Source: Caldicoprobacter oshimai DSM 21659 (GTDB lineage Bacteria > Bacillota > Clostridia > Caldicoprobacterales > Caldicoprobacteraceae). Taken from it: a DNA stretch of 64,000 nt. The notes under the pieces are model-generated. The model made no database searches. It was not told the origin of the DNA and saw only the letters and a program-made list of their open reading frames with translations. The stretch is from positions 186,001 through 250,000 of the forward strand of contig JAGB01000003.1 in NCBI GenBank assembly GCA_000526435.1, read 5' to 3'. The position numbers and the translations under genes were made by a program. Below, piece by piece: positions 9,254 through 18,688 of this stretch (positions are counted from its first letter, which is position 1; each line of letters starts with the position of its first letter).

Positions 9254-10405
9254 TTAGAAATTTATCTTTTGTCTGCGCATACCCACGTTGAGCACCAAAC
9301 CGTATGCAATCATATTTGTAAGCATGGAACTTCCACCGTAGCTCATGAATGGAAGGGGTATTCCAGTGACGGGCATCAAGCCCATGGTCATGCCGATATT
9401 CTCAAATATATGGAATACCATCATGGATACCACGCCAATGACCAAAAAGCTGCCAAAGCTGTCCTTGGCCCTGGTGGCCAAATATATGGTCCTCAGAACG
9501 AGGCACAAGTACAGAAATATGATGGTAGCCCCTCCTATGAAGCCGAGGGCTTCTACAGTCACCGAAAAAATAAAGTCGGTGTTTTTAGCCGGAACGAAAT
9601 TGAGCTGGCTTAACGTATTGTCGGTCAAAATCCCTTTGCCGTATATTCTACCGGACCCTATGGCGATTATCGACTGGATGACGTGATAGCCTGCGCCCAG
9701 GGGGTCCATACCGGGATTTAAAAACACCAGGATACGATTTTTCTGCACGTCCGACAGCAGGCCATACCACATAAGCGGCACAGCGGCAACCCCTGCTCCA
9801 ATTATGCCCAGCAGGAGCTTATAGTTGATGCCTGCAACGAAAACCATCCCAAACAATATCGCTATAAACACCATGGCCGTACCAAAGTCAGGTTGATCTA
9901 TGATCAGGGCCAGAGGAATGACAAGCCTGGCCAGCAACGGGAAAAAGTCCCTTAACCGATTTAAGCCCTCCCCTTCATCTTTCTTCTTGGCTATCACCTT
10001 GGCCAGAGATATAATTATGGCTATCTTGGCAAATTCTGAAGGCTGGACGTAAAACGACCCAAAGCTGATCCAGCTACGCGCATTGCCAGCGATATGCCCT
10101 CTGAAAGACACATAGAGCAGCATAGCCACTACTGTCCAGTATATATAGGGCGACATCTCGGCAAAAAGGTGATAATCGATGCTGATCACCACCAGCATGG
10201 CAATGAGTCCAATGCCAAACCACAGCAGGTGCAACTTCACATGATACAGGTTAAAATTTCCAATTATATCAAACAACTGTTGTTCGTCTCCCTCAACTGG
10301 CTCCTTCATGGCCACGCCGATGCCTATCAACCCAAAGCCTACCAGCAAGAATATCAAAATCAATATGGGAAAATCAAAATTCTTAATAAGCCTCTTATCA
10401 AACAT
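9254..10405 (-). CDS. rodA: RodA/FtsW/SpoVE-family peptidoglycan polymerase
   Basis: SEDS-family glycosyltransferase that polymerises lipid II, working with a class B PBP. 383 residues with about ten hydrophobic helices. RSWISFGSFYVQPSEFAKI, DQPDFGTA and the C-terminal GIPLPFMSYGGSSM are SEDS signatures, the Asp of DQPDFGT corresponding to the catalytic residue region. I chose ATG 10405 (MFDKRL) with GGGGGA 5 bases upstream; an upstream in-frame extension to 10489 adds an unlikely hydrophobic prefix. Clustering with PBP2 and mreBCD favours RodA, elongasome function, over FtsW or SpoVE. Confidence 0.92.
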   Translation of the reverse strand: MFDKRLIKNFDFPILILIFLLVGFGLIGIGVAMKEPVEGDEQQLFDIIGNFNLYHVKLHLLWFGIGLIAMLVVISIDYHLFAEMSPYIYWTVVAMLLYVSFRGHIAGNARSWISFGSFYVQPSEFAKIAIIISLAKVIAKKKDEGEGLNRLRDFFPLLARLVIPLALIIDQPDFGTAMVFIAILFGMVFVAGINYKLLLGIIGAGVAAVPLMWYGLLSDVQKNRILVFLNPGMDPLGAGYHVIQSIIAIGSGRIYGKGILTDNTLSQLNFVPAKNTDFIFSVTVEALGFIGGATIIFLYLCLVLRTIYLATRAKDSFGSFLVIGVVSMMVFHIFENIGMTMGLMPVTGIPLPFMSYGGSSMLTNMIAYGLVLNVGMRRQKINF

Positions 10406-10497
10406 CTGCGTCCCCCATTTACATGCCTTCAAAATTACCATTGTCAACATTATAACATATAGGCAGATATAAAAAAAGAGATTGCGCACCGCAACCT

Positions 10498-10788
10498 CTA
10501 ACCCCTGTTGGGCCCCATATTTTTGACCCTTCTTATAGGGATATTTGCCACCAAGGCAGTACTGTATGTATCATCCTCTTGGGGTATACGGGACAACCGT
10601 ATATCCAACCCCGCCTCCTCTATCTCCATGTAATTGGATATGACCTTTATGATGTCATCCTTGATCATATCCAGAAACTTGGGCGAAATGTTGGCACGAT
10701 CGTGTATCAGCACCAGTTTAAGCCGCTCTTTGGCGATATCCTTGCTCTTGCTTTCCTCTTTTCCAAAAAACTTAAACAAATCGATCAT
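10498..10788 (-). CDS. minE: Cell division topological specificity factor MinE
   Basis: 96 residues, with the MinD-interacting N-terminal part ([20 protein letters not shown]) and the dimerisation domain ([14 protein letters not shown]). It stimulates MinD ATPase and confines MinCD away from mid-cell. ATG 10788 follows an AGGGGG site. It lies 14 bases after minD. Having MinE rather than relying on DivIVA/MinJ is common in Clostridia but not in Bacillus. Confidence 0.95.
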   Translation of the reverse strand: MIDLFKFFGKEESKSKDIAKERLKLVLIHDRANISPKFLDMIKDDIIKVISNYMEIEEAGLDIRLSRIPQEDDTYSTALVANIPIRRVKNMGPNRG

Positions 10789-10802
10789 TTAAATCCCCCT
10801 CA

Positions 10803-11612
10803 CTAATAGGACCTCTTCTTGCTCATGCTAAACCATCGTTTGAGCTTTGCCAAAAATCCCTCATCCATCTCCAAATCCATGATGGGTACATTTTCGCCCA
10901 TCAACCTCCTGGCGATGTTTTTATAAGCCTGCCCCGCCAAAGAGCCCTCGTCCAATACCACCGGTTCACCCTTGTTGGTGGAGATGACAACTTTCTCATC
11001 GTCAGGCACTACCCCAAGCAGGTCTATTCCCAATATATCGATGGTATCGTCGATGTTCATCATGTCCCCCCGTTTCACCATGTCTATTCTGATACGGTTT
11101 ATTATAAGCTTGGGGTCCATAAGCTCATTAGCAGCAAGCAAGCCTATTATGCGATCAGCATCCCTAACCGCCGATACCTCCGGCACGGTAACCACTATTG
11201 CGCTGTTAGCTCCAGCTATGGCGTTCTTGAATCCCTGTTCAATGCCAGCCGGACAATCGATAAGCACATAATCGAATTCCTCTTTTAGCTGCTGGCACAG
11301 CTCCTGCATCTGCTGTGGCGACACCGCCGTCTTATCCTTGGTTTGAGCAGCCGGCAACAGGTACAGCCCTTCAAAGCGCTTGTCCTTTATAAGGGCCTGC
11401 TTCAACCTACAAACCTTTTCCACCACATCCACCAGATCGTAAACAATCCTGTTTTCCAACCCCATAACCACGTCGAGGTTTCTAAGGCCTATATCGGCAT
11501 CCACCAGCACTACCTTTTTGCCTGCCAGCGCCAGAGCCGCCCCTATATTGGCCGTTGTGGTGGTCTTGCCGACCCCTCCTTTCCCCGAAGTTATCACTAT
11601 TACCTCTCCCAT
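10803..11612 (-). CDS. minD: Septum site-determining ATPase MinD
   Basis: ParA/MinD-type ATPase, 269 residues. The deviant Walker A SGKGGVGKTTTT is at residues ~9-20, VLVDADIGLRNLDVVMG holds the switch I region, and DYVLIDCPAGIEQGF is Walker B/switch II. The C-terminal amphipathic membrane-targeting helix is visible (FLAKLKRWFS). It recruits MinC to the membrane and is cycled by MinE encoded just downstream. ATG 11612 has GGGGAG 9 bases upstream. Confidence 0.97.
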   Translation of the reverse strand: MGEVIVITSGKGGVGKTTTTANIGAALALAGKKVVLVDADIGLRNLDVVMGLENRIVYDLVDVVEKVCRLKQALIKDKRFEGLYLLPAAQTKDKTAVSPQQMQELCQQLKEEFDYVLIDCPAGIEQGFKNAIAGANSAIVVTVPEVSAVRDADRIIGLLAANELMDPKLIINRIRIDMVKRGDMMNIDDTIDILGIDLLGVVPDDEKVVISTNKGEPVVLDEGSLAGQAYKNIARRLMGENVPIMDLEMDEGFLAKLKRWFSMSKKRSY

Positions 11613-11759
11613 ATATGTCCACTCCCCCTATACATCTTTATCCTGATACATGCCATTTTCTTTTTTCAATATACCAAGTTTACCATACCAGCGGTTATAT
11701 AAAGTTCACATAGTTCAACAAAAATCACCGTCAACAAAAGATATCTCTTACATTATATA

Positions 11760-12404
11760 CTATTTTCCTCTCCCGGGTAAATAAGGCTCTATTACTAGAG
11801 TATTATCCTTGACATAGGCTATCTCGGGATAAGAAGGTTTTACGGCGTCATCTTCCGGTGGCCTTGCAATGATCCCACCAATCCTTACCTGGGTGGGCTG
11901 AAGGCTGAAAGCCACCACCACCGCATTGTAGTTGCCAGTGGCGCCGGCATGGGCCACCCCTCTCAAAGTCCCCATCACTAGGATATTTCCACCGGCAATT
12001 ATCTCCCCGCCTGGATTGACATCCCCGATCACCACCACATTACCCTCATAGTATATTCTCTGCCCATTTCGCACCGTACCTCTTACGAACCGCGTCATAC
12101 CTTCCTCTATTCCGTCGAACGATTCAAAATGATCGGCGGAAGGAAGGTCAGTATTCGCCATCTCAAATGTAATACTTCCCACTTCGATTTCCCGGGAAAT
12201 CAAATCGACAATATTCTGCTGCTGTTGTGGCGTCAACCTCCTGCCAGTAAATATCAAATTTATCTGCGAATTTCCAAAAAAATGCTTGCTGGATTTTATT
12301 TTTTTCTCCAGCTCATCCATGATTTGTTCCACATCGCTGTCAGCATTGATATAGACCTTCAAGCCCCCTTTTACCCCTTTGAATACCACCGGACTCTGGT
12401 TCAT
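11760..12404 (-). CDS. minC: Septum site-determining protein MinC
   Basis: FtsZ polymerisation inhibitor, 214 residues. The N-terminal domain (VVFKGVKGGLKVYINADSDV) is followed by the C-terminal beta-helix, with the conserved RGTVRNGQRIYYEGNVVVIG, PGGEIIAGGNILVMGTLRG and HAGATGN that binds MinD and FtsZ. 147 bases separate it from minD, longer than other gaps in this operon; I see no clear promoter there. Confidence 0.96.
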   Translation of the reverse strand: MNQSPVVFKGVKGGLKVYINADSDVEQIMDELEKKIKSSKHFFGNSQINLIFTGRRLTPQQQQNIVDLISREIEVGSITFEMANTDLPSADHFESFDGIEEGMTRFVRGTVRNGQRIYYEGNVVVIGDVNPGGEIIAGGNILVMGTLRGVAHAGATGNYNAVVVAFSLQPTQVRIGGIIARPPEDDAVKPSYPEIAYVKDNTLVIEPYLPGRGK

Positions 12405-12490
12405 CTCCTGCGTTCCTCCACAGCCTTAAATGTTACATCCTCCAATATTCGCCAAACAAACCAAAAATCCTGCAAAAAATATAAAAATGT

Positions 12491-14929
12491 TTACTGCTTC
12501 AGCTGATTTACCTCGTCCACTGTGCTGAACTGGCTTTGCGTATTTTTCAATCTGTAGTATTCCTCGATTATCCGTCGTGCCACTATTGCCGCGTTACTGG
12601 AGGTACGCCCATTGGGTATCATCACAACTATAGCAATCTCGGGATTTTCATAAGGGGTATAAGCCCCAAACCAGGCCACATTTCTCATTTCCTGTTCAAG
12701 CCGTTTTTGTGGATCCTTATCGGCACCGCGAATTACTCTAGTTTGAGCAGTTCCCGTTTTACCAGCTACCACTATACTGGAGTCCATACCAGCAAAATAA
12801 CTGACAGCCGTACCTGCTCCTCCTCCAGCAGATGACCTGTCATTTACCACCTTGTACATTCCCAGCCTTGCAGCCTCTAAATACTCAGGTTTTATATCCA
12901 GATCGTTTACCACCACCGGCTGTGTCTCGTGCAGCACATCGCCTTCCGGCGAAACTACCTTCTTGAAAACATGGGTCTCCAGCACCTTACCTCCATTGGC
13001 TATGGCAGCGATATACCTTGCTACTGCCAGAGGTGTGACCTGCACATCGGCTTGACCTATTCCGGTCCTCACAGTATCCTCTGGCGTCCATCGCTTATGC
13101 CACAGCGCCCCATACTTTATGTTATTTGCGAGATTATCGAGCTTTTTATTTTCATCTTTACTCTTAAAATAGCCCAGCTCATCCCGGAGAATCTTCTTTA
13201 TCTCAGAAATCGGGGTTTCGTAAGGCAGGTCAGCCAGACGATCTACGTGTTCCTTCTGCGTTTCAGGGTCTACCCCCTTAAAACAGCCAGCACTTTTCAT
13301 GAAAGCCTTTATATTGGATACGATCAGAGGTCTGCGGTTAATCGGCCTTTTTTCTGGCCCTCCTATCGAAGATTCCACATCCCCTATTTCCAGGCCAGTA
13401 TGCCCTTCCAACCCAAATAAGCGCCCCCATTTATTTATTTTATCTATGCCCAATCGATCGGCCATTTCATAGAAATAATAGTCACACGAATGCTTCAAAG
13501 CATCTACAAAATTCTCATGACCATGTACTCCTGGCCTGGCCCAGCACCTAGGGCCACTGCCGCTGTATTTAGTATACCTATAAGCATCATATATCTGTTC
13601 ATCTAGGCTAGTCTTACCTTCCATCAAAGCAGCAATTCCAATCATCATCTTTATGACTGACCCCGACGGGAACCTCTCCTGAAAAGCAACAGCCGTCAAT
13701 GGTTTCCCCGGTGCATTCAGAATCCTCTGGTATTCCTCATTGGAGATAGCGGGAATAAACAGATTCAAATCAAATGAAGGATAGCTTGCCATGGCCAGTA
13801 TTTCACCCGTATGCACATCCAATACCACAGCCGCCCCTCTATTGGCATAAGGCGCCTGTCTGTCTCCCTCATAGGGTGGCAGACCTGCCGCCATCTTGTG
13901 TATCTCTTCTCCTAAGATATCTTCCACAGCTTTTTGCAATCGGCTGTCAAGGGTAAGGACTACATCATTCCCATCCTGCGGTGGCGTCTCGCTCAGCACC
14001 CTGACCACCTTGCCTGCGGAATTGACCTCTGCCCACAGCATGCCGTGTTTGTCCCTGGTGCTAGCAGTAAGCCATTTCTCGGCGTACTTCTCTATGCCCA
14101 TTTTACCAATGCGATCGACAGACAAGTCGTAACCCGCTTCTCTCAAATCAATACCTTTACTCTTGTATTCCTCGATATCCTCGTCGCTTATCCTGCCGAC
14201 ATATCCTATGATATGTGCCGCCACATCGCCCATTGGATAGTAGCGTCCCATCTCCACCGATATCTGCAGTCCCGGCAACTCACTGGCATAGGTCTCAAGC
14301 TGGGCCACCGTCTTTTGACTTACATCGGTGGCAATCCTGATGGGATTGGCGCGATACCTGTTCATGTAGATGTCCAATCTCACAGAAATTATATCCCTGG
14401 CGACATCATCCGGTAGATCATCATCGATCTCAAACCTTTCCCTCAGATGTTTAAGCATATCAGCAGCTGGTAGGTCAACTTTTATGCCGGCGTCAGACTT
14501 CCATCTTTCAAAATCCCTTTTTTGGCTCTCGGGCGATTTGTTTTCCCATATATAATATAGCCTTCCGTTTTTATCTATTTTTATGGGTATGTTATCCATC
14601 AGGCTGGTAGTATCCCCGTTTTGCTTTATTATGCTAACAACCCTGTAAATCAAATCATTGAGCTGTTTATCCCCTGTGGGCATCCTCTGTTTATCCAGCT
14701 CTACAACAAACATCTGCTTGTTCATGGCCATAGGAATGCCATTTCTATCCAAAATATTTCCTCTGCTACCTCTAAGTGGAATCTCAACCGATTTTCGCTC
14801 CATGGACAGCGCATAGTAAGTTTCCCCTAGTTCTACGGTGAGATAGGCAAGCCTGAGCAGAAGCGTACTGAACCCCAATATGCATATCAACCCAAACAAA
14901 AAAAAGCGGTTTTTAAACCATTTAAGCAT
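12491..14929 (-). CDS. mrdA: Penicillin-binding protein 2 (class B transpeptidase)
   Basis: Elongasome transpeptidase, ~812 residues. One N-terminal membrane helix (FFLFGLICILGFSTLLLRLAYL) leads into the PBP dimerisation domain (LRGSRGNILDRNG). The transpeptidase domain carries PSGSVIKMM (active-site SxxK), KHSCDYYF (SxN-type motif as S-C-D) and AGKTGTAQT (KTG). The protein is longer than enterobacterial PBP2, partly through an insert around GCFKGVDPETQKEHVDRL, as in other clostridial homologues. Start ATG 14929 (MLKWFK) has AGGGGG 7 bases upstream; the 36-base in-frame extension is unlikely. Position after mreD and before minCDE-rodA supports pairing with RodA. Confidence 0.94.
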   Translation of the reverse strand: MLKWFKNRFFLFGLICILGFSTLLLRLAYLTVELGETYYALSMERKSVEIPLRGSRGNILDRNGIPMAMNKQMFVVELDKQRMPTGDKQLNDLIYRVVSIIKQNGDTTSLMDNIPIKIDKNGRLYYIWENKSPESQKRDFERWKSDAGIKVDLPAADMLKHLRERFEIDDDLPDDVARDIISVRLDIYMNRYRANPIRIATDVSQKTVAQLETYASELPGLQISVEMGRYYPMGDVAAHIIGYVGRISDEDIEEYKSKGIDLREAGYDLSVDRIGKMGIEKYAEKWLTASTRDKHGMLWAEVNSAGKVVRVLSETPPQDGNDVVLTLDSRLQKAVEDILGEEIHKMAAGLPPYEGDRQAPYANRGAAVVLDVHTGEILAMASYPSFDLNLFIPAISNEEYQRILNAPGKPLTAVAFQERFPSGSVIKMMIGIAALMEGKTSLDEQIYDAYRYTKYSGSGPRCWARPGVHGHENFVDALKHSCDYYFYEMADRLGIDKINKWGRLFGLEGHTGLEIGDVESSIGGPEKRPINRRPLIVSNIKAFMKSAGCFKGVDPETQKEHVDRLADLPYETPISEIKKILRDELGYFKSKDENKKLDNLANNIKYGALWHKRWTPEDTVRTGIGQADVQVTPLAVARYIAAIANGGKVLETHVFKKVVSPEGDVLHETQPVVVNDLDIKPEYLEAARLGMYKVVNDRSSAGGGAGTAVSYFAGMDSSIVVAGKTGTAQTRVIRGADKDPQKRLEQEMRNVAWFGAYTPYENPEIAIVVMIPNGRTSSNAAIVARRIIEEYYRLKNTQSQFSTVDEVNQLKQ

Positions 14930-15037
14930 TCCTTGACCCCCTCTGTGCCACAGTTCAGCTCGCAATCAAGCATAAATTCTCAGTAGATATTTTATCATGG
15001 TTCAAACAAACAAAAAAGAGGTAATATTTTACCCCTT

Positions 15038-15544
15038 TCAATCGAAATGCCAGCGCCGATTCATAAATTTATATTTATACAGCTTGTTCATGTAGTAATA
15101 TACAACAGGCGTTATAGCCATGCTGTACACCATCTCTGGCAGGACAACCTTTAAAAACAGCCGCTGAAATGAAACATCCATTCCTGCAAAATACATCCAT
15201 AAAAAGGCAAACAGCCCTCGAAAAATCGTCGCTACGCCCACAAAAAATACATGAATCAATGATTTGCCTGCAAAAACTTTTCCATAAATCAGGCCTACAA
15301 GGTATCCGATCAGCATATACTGCAAAGCATAAAAACCTATATTTTGACCAAATAGAATATCCTGTAACAACCCCCCGCACAGCCCTACCACGGCTGACGT
15401 AGGATTGCCTGTCAGAAGCGCAAACGAGATCACAAGCACCATTAACGAATCCGGCCTAACGCCATACACTTCGATAAAAGGAAATAACGATGATTGAACA
15501 ATCAAATTACCCAACAGGATACCAGCTATAACCCAAACCTTCAT
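15038..15544 (-). CDS. mreD: Rod shape-determining protein MreD
   Basis: Small polytopic membrane protein, 168 residues, five or six hydrophobic helices, with the family-typical EVYGVRPDSLMVLVISFALLTG near the N terminus. Part of the MreBCD-RodA-PBP2 complex. Sequence conservation is low in this family, so the call relies on motif plus position between mreC and PBP2. Short, mostly hydrophobic, ends in a basic tail (KYKFMNRRW). Confidence 0.93.
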   Translation of the reverse strand: MKVWVIAGILLGNLIVQSSLFPFIEVYGVRPDSLMVLVISFALLTGNPTSAVVGLCGGLLQDILFGQNIGFYALQYMLIGYLVGLIYGKVFAGKSLIHVFFVGVATIFRGLFAFLWMYFAGMDVSFQRLFLKVVLPEMVYSMAITPVVYYYMNKLYKYKFMNRRWHFD

Positions 15545-15644
15545 ATCACTGCTATCTCCAACTCCATAAAAACGATATTATGTTCCGCTCTTCTTTATTC
15601 AAAAGCACAGTAAAAAATCGTGAGAAAAATCATCACAACAAAAA

Positions 15645-16496
15645 TCACTCATCAGACCTTGCCTTAATTATCAGTACCTCTTCCAAACGCTGAAAATCAA
15701 CTCCCGGCTTTATAATAGCAGTTTTGTAAAGGTCTTTTTTATAACGCACCACTTCTATCACTTCGCCAATGTAAATCCCCTTGGGGAGAAAATCGCCCAG
15801 CCCCGATGTAATCACCTTATCCCCCTCGCTCACTTCTGAATCCAATGGAAGATATACCATACTGCAGGTGCCATCCTCTGCCCCAAAGGCATTGTTGCCC
15901 TTCACTATGCCATTGTCTCTGGTTCTCTCGACTATGCCGCTTATCGAACTTTGAGCATCCACGATTGAGCGCACCTTTGCCCAGTTAGGCCCCACTTCTA
16001 TGATGCGCCCAACCAGCCCGCGCTCGGTTACAACTGCCATATTTACCGCTATACCCTGATTTCTACCCTTATCTATGGTAAATACATTAAACCAGTTGCC
16101 GGGGTCTTTACCCGTGACCCTAGCACCTGTAACAACCAGCTCCTCTCTTTCTACAGCAAAATCCAGCAGCTTCTTCAAGCGCTGATTTTGTCTTTCCAGC
16201 TCGTTCATCCTGAGCAGCTCCTTCTCCAGCTGCTCCACCCTTTCCTTAAGGCGCTCATAATTCTCTCTCAAATTACGCCTCTCTTTTATCTCCGCAAGGG
16301 AGCCATAAATAAAAGAGGCAGCCCTGTATATTACTTTTTGAACAGGTGAAATGACCTCTCCCACAAGCCCTTCTAGGAAGCTCGTGCTTCCCCGTGATTG
16401 AGAGGTAAAAATAGCCATGGCTAATAAAAAAACAGAGAGGGCCACTACAACAGCCAGCGAATGCCTCCGCAAAAATTGAAGCAAAACCATCACCAT
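15645..16496 (-). CDS. mreC: Rod shape-determining protein MreC
   Basis: Bitopic scaffold of the elongasome, 283 residues: short cytoplasmic tail, one membrane helix (LAVVVALSVFLLAMAIF), a coiled coil at roughly 65-110 (LRENYERLKERVEQLEKELL...), then the beta-barrel pair with VTGKDPGNWFNVFTIDKGRNQGI and VTSGLGDFLPKGIYIGEV-like sequence. It begins 7 bases after mreB ends, and the local ribosome site is weak (GATGGG), so coupling with mreB translation is likely. Confidence 0.95.
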   Translation of the reverse strand: MVMVLLQFLRRHSLAVVVALSVFLLAMAIFTSQSRGSTSFLEGLVGEVISPVQKVIYRAASFIYGSLAEIKERRNLRENYERLKERVEQLEKELLRMNELERQNQRLKKLLDFAVEREELVVTGARVTGKDPGNWFNVFTIDKGRNQGIAVNMAVVTERGLVGRIIEVGPNWAKVRSIVDAQSSISGIVERTRDNGIVKGNNAFGAEDGTCSMVYLPLDSEVSEGDKVITSGLGDFLPKGIYIGEVIEVVRYKKDLYKTAIIKPGVDFQRLEEVLIIKARSDE

Positions 16497-16503
16497 CCCA
16501 TCT

Positions 16504-17544
16504 TTAAGCCAAATTCTTGGATGAGATGGTCACCCTTCTTAAAACCTCTAATTCTTCCAGTGCACGTCCAGTACCCACAGCTACACAGTCCAGAGGCGCC
16601 TCTGCAATATGGACTGGCATGCCGGTCTCCTGGGCTATGAGCTTATCGATGCCATCGAGGAGAGCTCCTCCCCCGGTTAGCATTATACCCTTGTCCATAA
16701 TATCGGCAGCCAGTTCAGGCGGAGTCTTCTCCAGCGTGAGCTTAATGGCCTCCACGATCTGGCTTACGGGCTCCTTCAAAGCCTCAAGAATCTCAGAAGA
16801 CGTAATCCTTAAGGTTTTCGGCAACCCGGTCACCAGGTCCCGACCTCTGACCTCCATATCCTGCTCTTCCTCTTTGGGATATGCAGAACCTATAGTGATC
16901 TTTATCTCCTCGGCCGTCCGCTCACCTATCATCAAATTGTATTCTTTTTTAATGTAGAATATAATGGCATCATCTATCTTGTTGCCACCTATCCTCAAAG
17001 ACCTGCTGGTTACAATCCCGCCTAGCGAAATTACCGCTACCTCGCTGGTACCACCGCCAATGTCCACCACCATGCTACCCGTGGGCTCATGCACCGGCAG
17101 CCCTGCACCTATGGCCGCGGCCATGGGCTCTTCAATCAGGTAAGCTTCACGAGCACCCGCCTGCCTTGCCGCTTCATACACAGCCCTCTTCTCAACCTCG
17201 GTAACACCAGACGGAACCGAGATGACTACTCTGGGGTGCACCACGAGAGGCCTCTTCATGGCCTTTCTTATGAAATACTTCAACATCTCCTGGGTGACAT
17301 CGAAATCGGCTATAACGCCATCACGCATCGGCCTTATAGCAACGATGTTTCCAGGAGTTCTACCAATCATCCTCTTGGCTTCTTCACCAACAGCCAGTAC
17401 CTCTCTGGTATCGCTGCGAATGGCCACCACAGAGGGTTCACGGATAACTATTCCCTTCCCTCGAATATATACCAGAGTATTGGCAGTTCCTAGATCAATT
17501 CCCAAATCCCTGCTGAATATGTTCAATACTCCCATACCATCCAT
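16504..17544 (-). CDS. mreB: Rod shape-determining actin homologue MreB
   Basis: Actin-fold filament protein that guides cell-wall elongation. The phosphate 1 loop [17 protein letters not shown], the conserved [48 protein letters not shown] (phosphate 2) and the late MLTGGGALL (adenosine site) are all present. Start choice is uncertain: ATG 17544 has GGAAGG close upstream, ATG 17535 would give the usual short N terminus ([12 protein letters not shown]), and the most upstream codon (17562) lacks a ribosome site. Heads mreBCD; radC, often between maf and mreB, is absent here. Confidence 0.97.
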   Translation of the reverse strand: MDGMGVLNIFSRDLGIDLGTANTLVYIRGKGIVIREPSVVAIRSDTREVLAVGEEAKRMIGRTPGNIVAIRPMRDGVIADFDVTQEMLKYFIRKAMKRPLVVHPRVVISVPSGVTEVEKRAVYEAARQAGAREAYLIEEPMAAAIGAGLPVHEPTGSMVVDIGGGTSEVAVISLGGIVTSRSLRIGGNKIDDAIIFYIKKEYNLMIGERTAEEIKITIGSAYPKEEEQDMEVRGRDLVTGLPKTLRITSSEILEALKEPVSQIVEAIKLTLEKTPPELAADIMDKGIMLTGGGALLDGIDKLIAQETGMPVHIAEAPLDCVAVGTGRALEELEVLRRVTISSKNLA

Positions 17545-17618
17545 TTCTCCTTCCAACCACATTGTTTTTTGAGCGCTAAATTAATTATTGCCAATAATTG
17601 CATTTTTGATAACTTGTG

Positions 17619-18209
17619 CTAAACAGCTCGCTCAGTAAACACCTCAACCTCAAACTCCTTGAGTATCACCCAAAGGCGATGGATGGGAAGCCCCACGACA
17701 TTGTAGTAGCATCCCTCTATCCTCTTTATAAGCATACCACCAAGCCCCTGAATGCCGTAAGCGCCCGCCTTGTCCATGGGTTCTCCCGTTCGAATATAAC
17801 CCTCAACATCTTGACGGGTCAGGGGAGCCATCTCAACCAACGTCTTCTCGTAAGCAGTCACACATCTACGGGTAGGCATCTCCATAACAGCCAGCCCTGT
17901 TATGACCTCATGAACCTGCCCCTGCAGCTCCATAAGCATCTGGAATGCCTCATCCTCATCTTTGGGCTTGCCCAACACCTTGTCGCCTTTGACCACAATG
18001 GTATCTGCGCCTATTATCAAGGCACAGCCTTGCACCCTTTTGGCAACACTTTCAGCCTTTTTAAGGGCTAACTCCACAGCCAGTTGATGAGGAGGAAGAT
18101 TCTCAACTACTTTTTCCTCTTGGCCACTGGGAATAACTTCAAACTTTAACCCCATTTGTGCAAGCAAATCGCTCCTCCTAGGCGATGAAGAAGCTAGTAT
18201 TATCCTCAT
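17619..18209 (-). CDS. maf: Maf-like nucleoside triphosphate pyrophosphatase
   Basis: House-cleaning pyrophosphatase of the Maf/YhdE family that hydrolyses non-canonical or dTTP/UTP-type nucleotides. 196 residues. The signature ILASSSPRRSDLLAQMG is at the N terminus, with GADTIVVKGDKVLGKP and DKAGAYGIQGLGG further on. It precedes mreB, as in many Firmicutes, where it was first linked to septum formation. The AGGAGG upstream of ATG 18209 is 13 bases away, longer than usual. Confidence 0.95.
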   Translation of the reverse strand: MRIILASSSPRRSDLLAQMGLKFEVIPSGQEEKVVENLPPHQLAVELALKKAESVAKRVQGCALIIGADTIVVKGDKVLGKPKDEDEAFQMLMELQGQVHEVITGLAVMEMPTRRCVTAYEKTLVEMAPLTRQDVEGYIRTGEPMDKAGAYGIQGLGGMLIKRIEGCYYNVVGLPIHRLWVILKEFEVEVFTERAV

Positions 18210-18297
18210 CTGCTGCTTATTGCCTCCTGCTGTTTAAAGAATTCTCGATTTGAACATGGATGATATATACCATGATGTACTTTTAGGCATATTTACT

Positions 18298-18564
18298 TCA
18301 AGACTTAAAATAAAATAGAAGGCCCAGCAATACGCCCAGGATAGTGCCAAAATTGACGGTAAAGGTAACTCCCAGCACCAGATGTATTATCTCCAAATCA
18401 AGCACCAGGGGATTATCCTCAGTACCAATTTGAAGGGACTCTGTAAATAGGGGTATATCGAAATATGCAGCCAAAATCCTTCCTGCCACGCTGCCAATAA
18501 TAATACCTGCTAGCAAAAACAAAAACAATACCCAGCCCCTTCTCGAGCTTCCCCTTCTCATCAC
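18298..18564 (-). CDS. DUF4321 small membrane protein
   Basis: 88 residues, function unknown. A basic N terminus (RRGSSRRG) is followed by a hydrophobic segment (WVLFLFLLAGIIIGSVAG) and a second hydrophobic segment at the C terminus (GTILGVLLGLLFYF), giving two predicted membrane helices with a short loop outside. It is commonly found just ahead of maf/mreB in Clostridia, so a cell-envelope role is inferred from position only. Start GTG 18564 has AGGAGG 8 bases upstream; ATG 18561 is an alternative. Confidence 0.8.
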   Translation of the reverse strand: MMRRGSSRRGWVLFLFLLAGIIIGSVAGRILAAYFDIPLFTESLQIGTEDNPLVLDLEIIHLVLGVTFTVNFGTILGVLLGLLFYFKS

Positions 18565-18614
18565 CTGTAATTCCTCCTTTTAAGGGCAGCCATTTCCTAC
18601 TCATCCTCATGATT

Positions 18615-18648
18615 AGTATAACATCTTCTCGATTGAATACAAGATGTT
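18615..18648 (-). promoter_or_regulatory. Promoter with overlapping inverted repeat, DUF4321-maf-mre operon
   Basis: Minus strand TTGTAT at 18642-18637, 16-base spacer, TATACT at 18620-18615. An 8-base inverted repeat, AACATCTT at 18620-18627 and AAGATGTT at 18641-18648, brackets the spacer, so a dimeric regulator bound here would block polymerase. The regulator is unknown. Confidence 0.6.
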
Positions 18649-18688
18649 TATATAAAAAATTCCCCTTTAACACGACAAATTTCAACCC

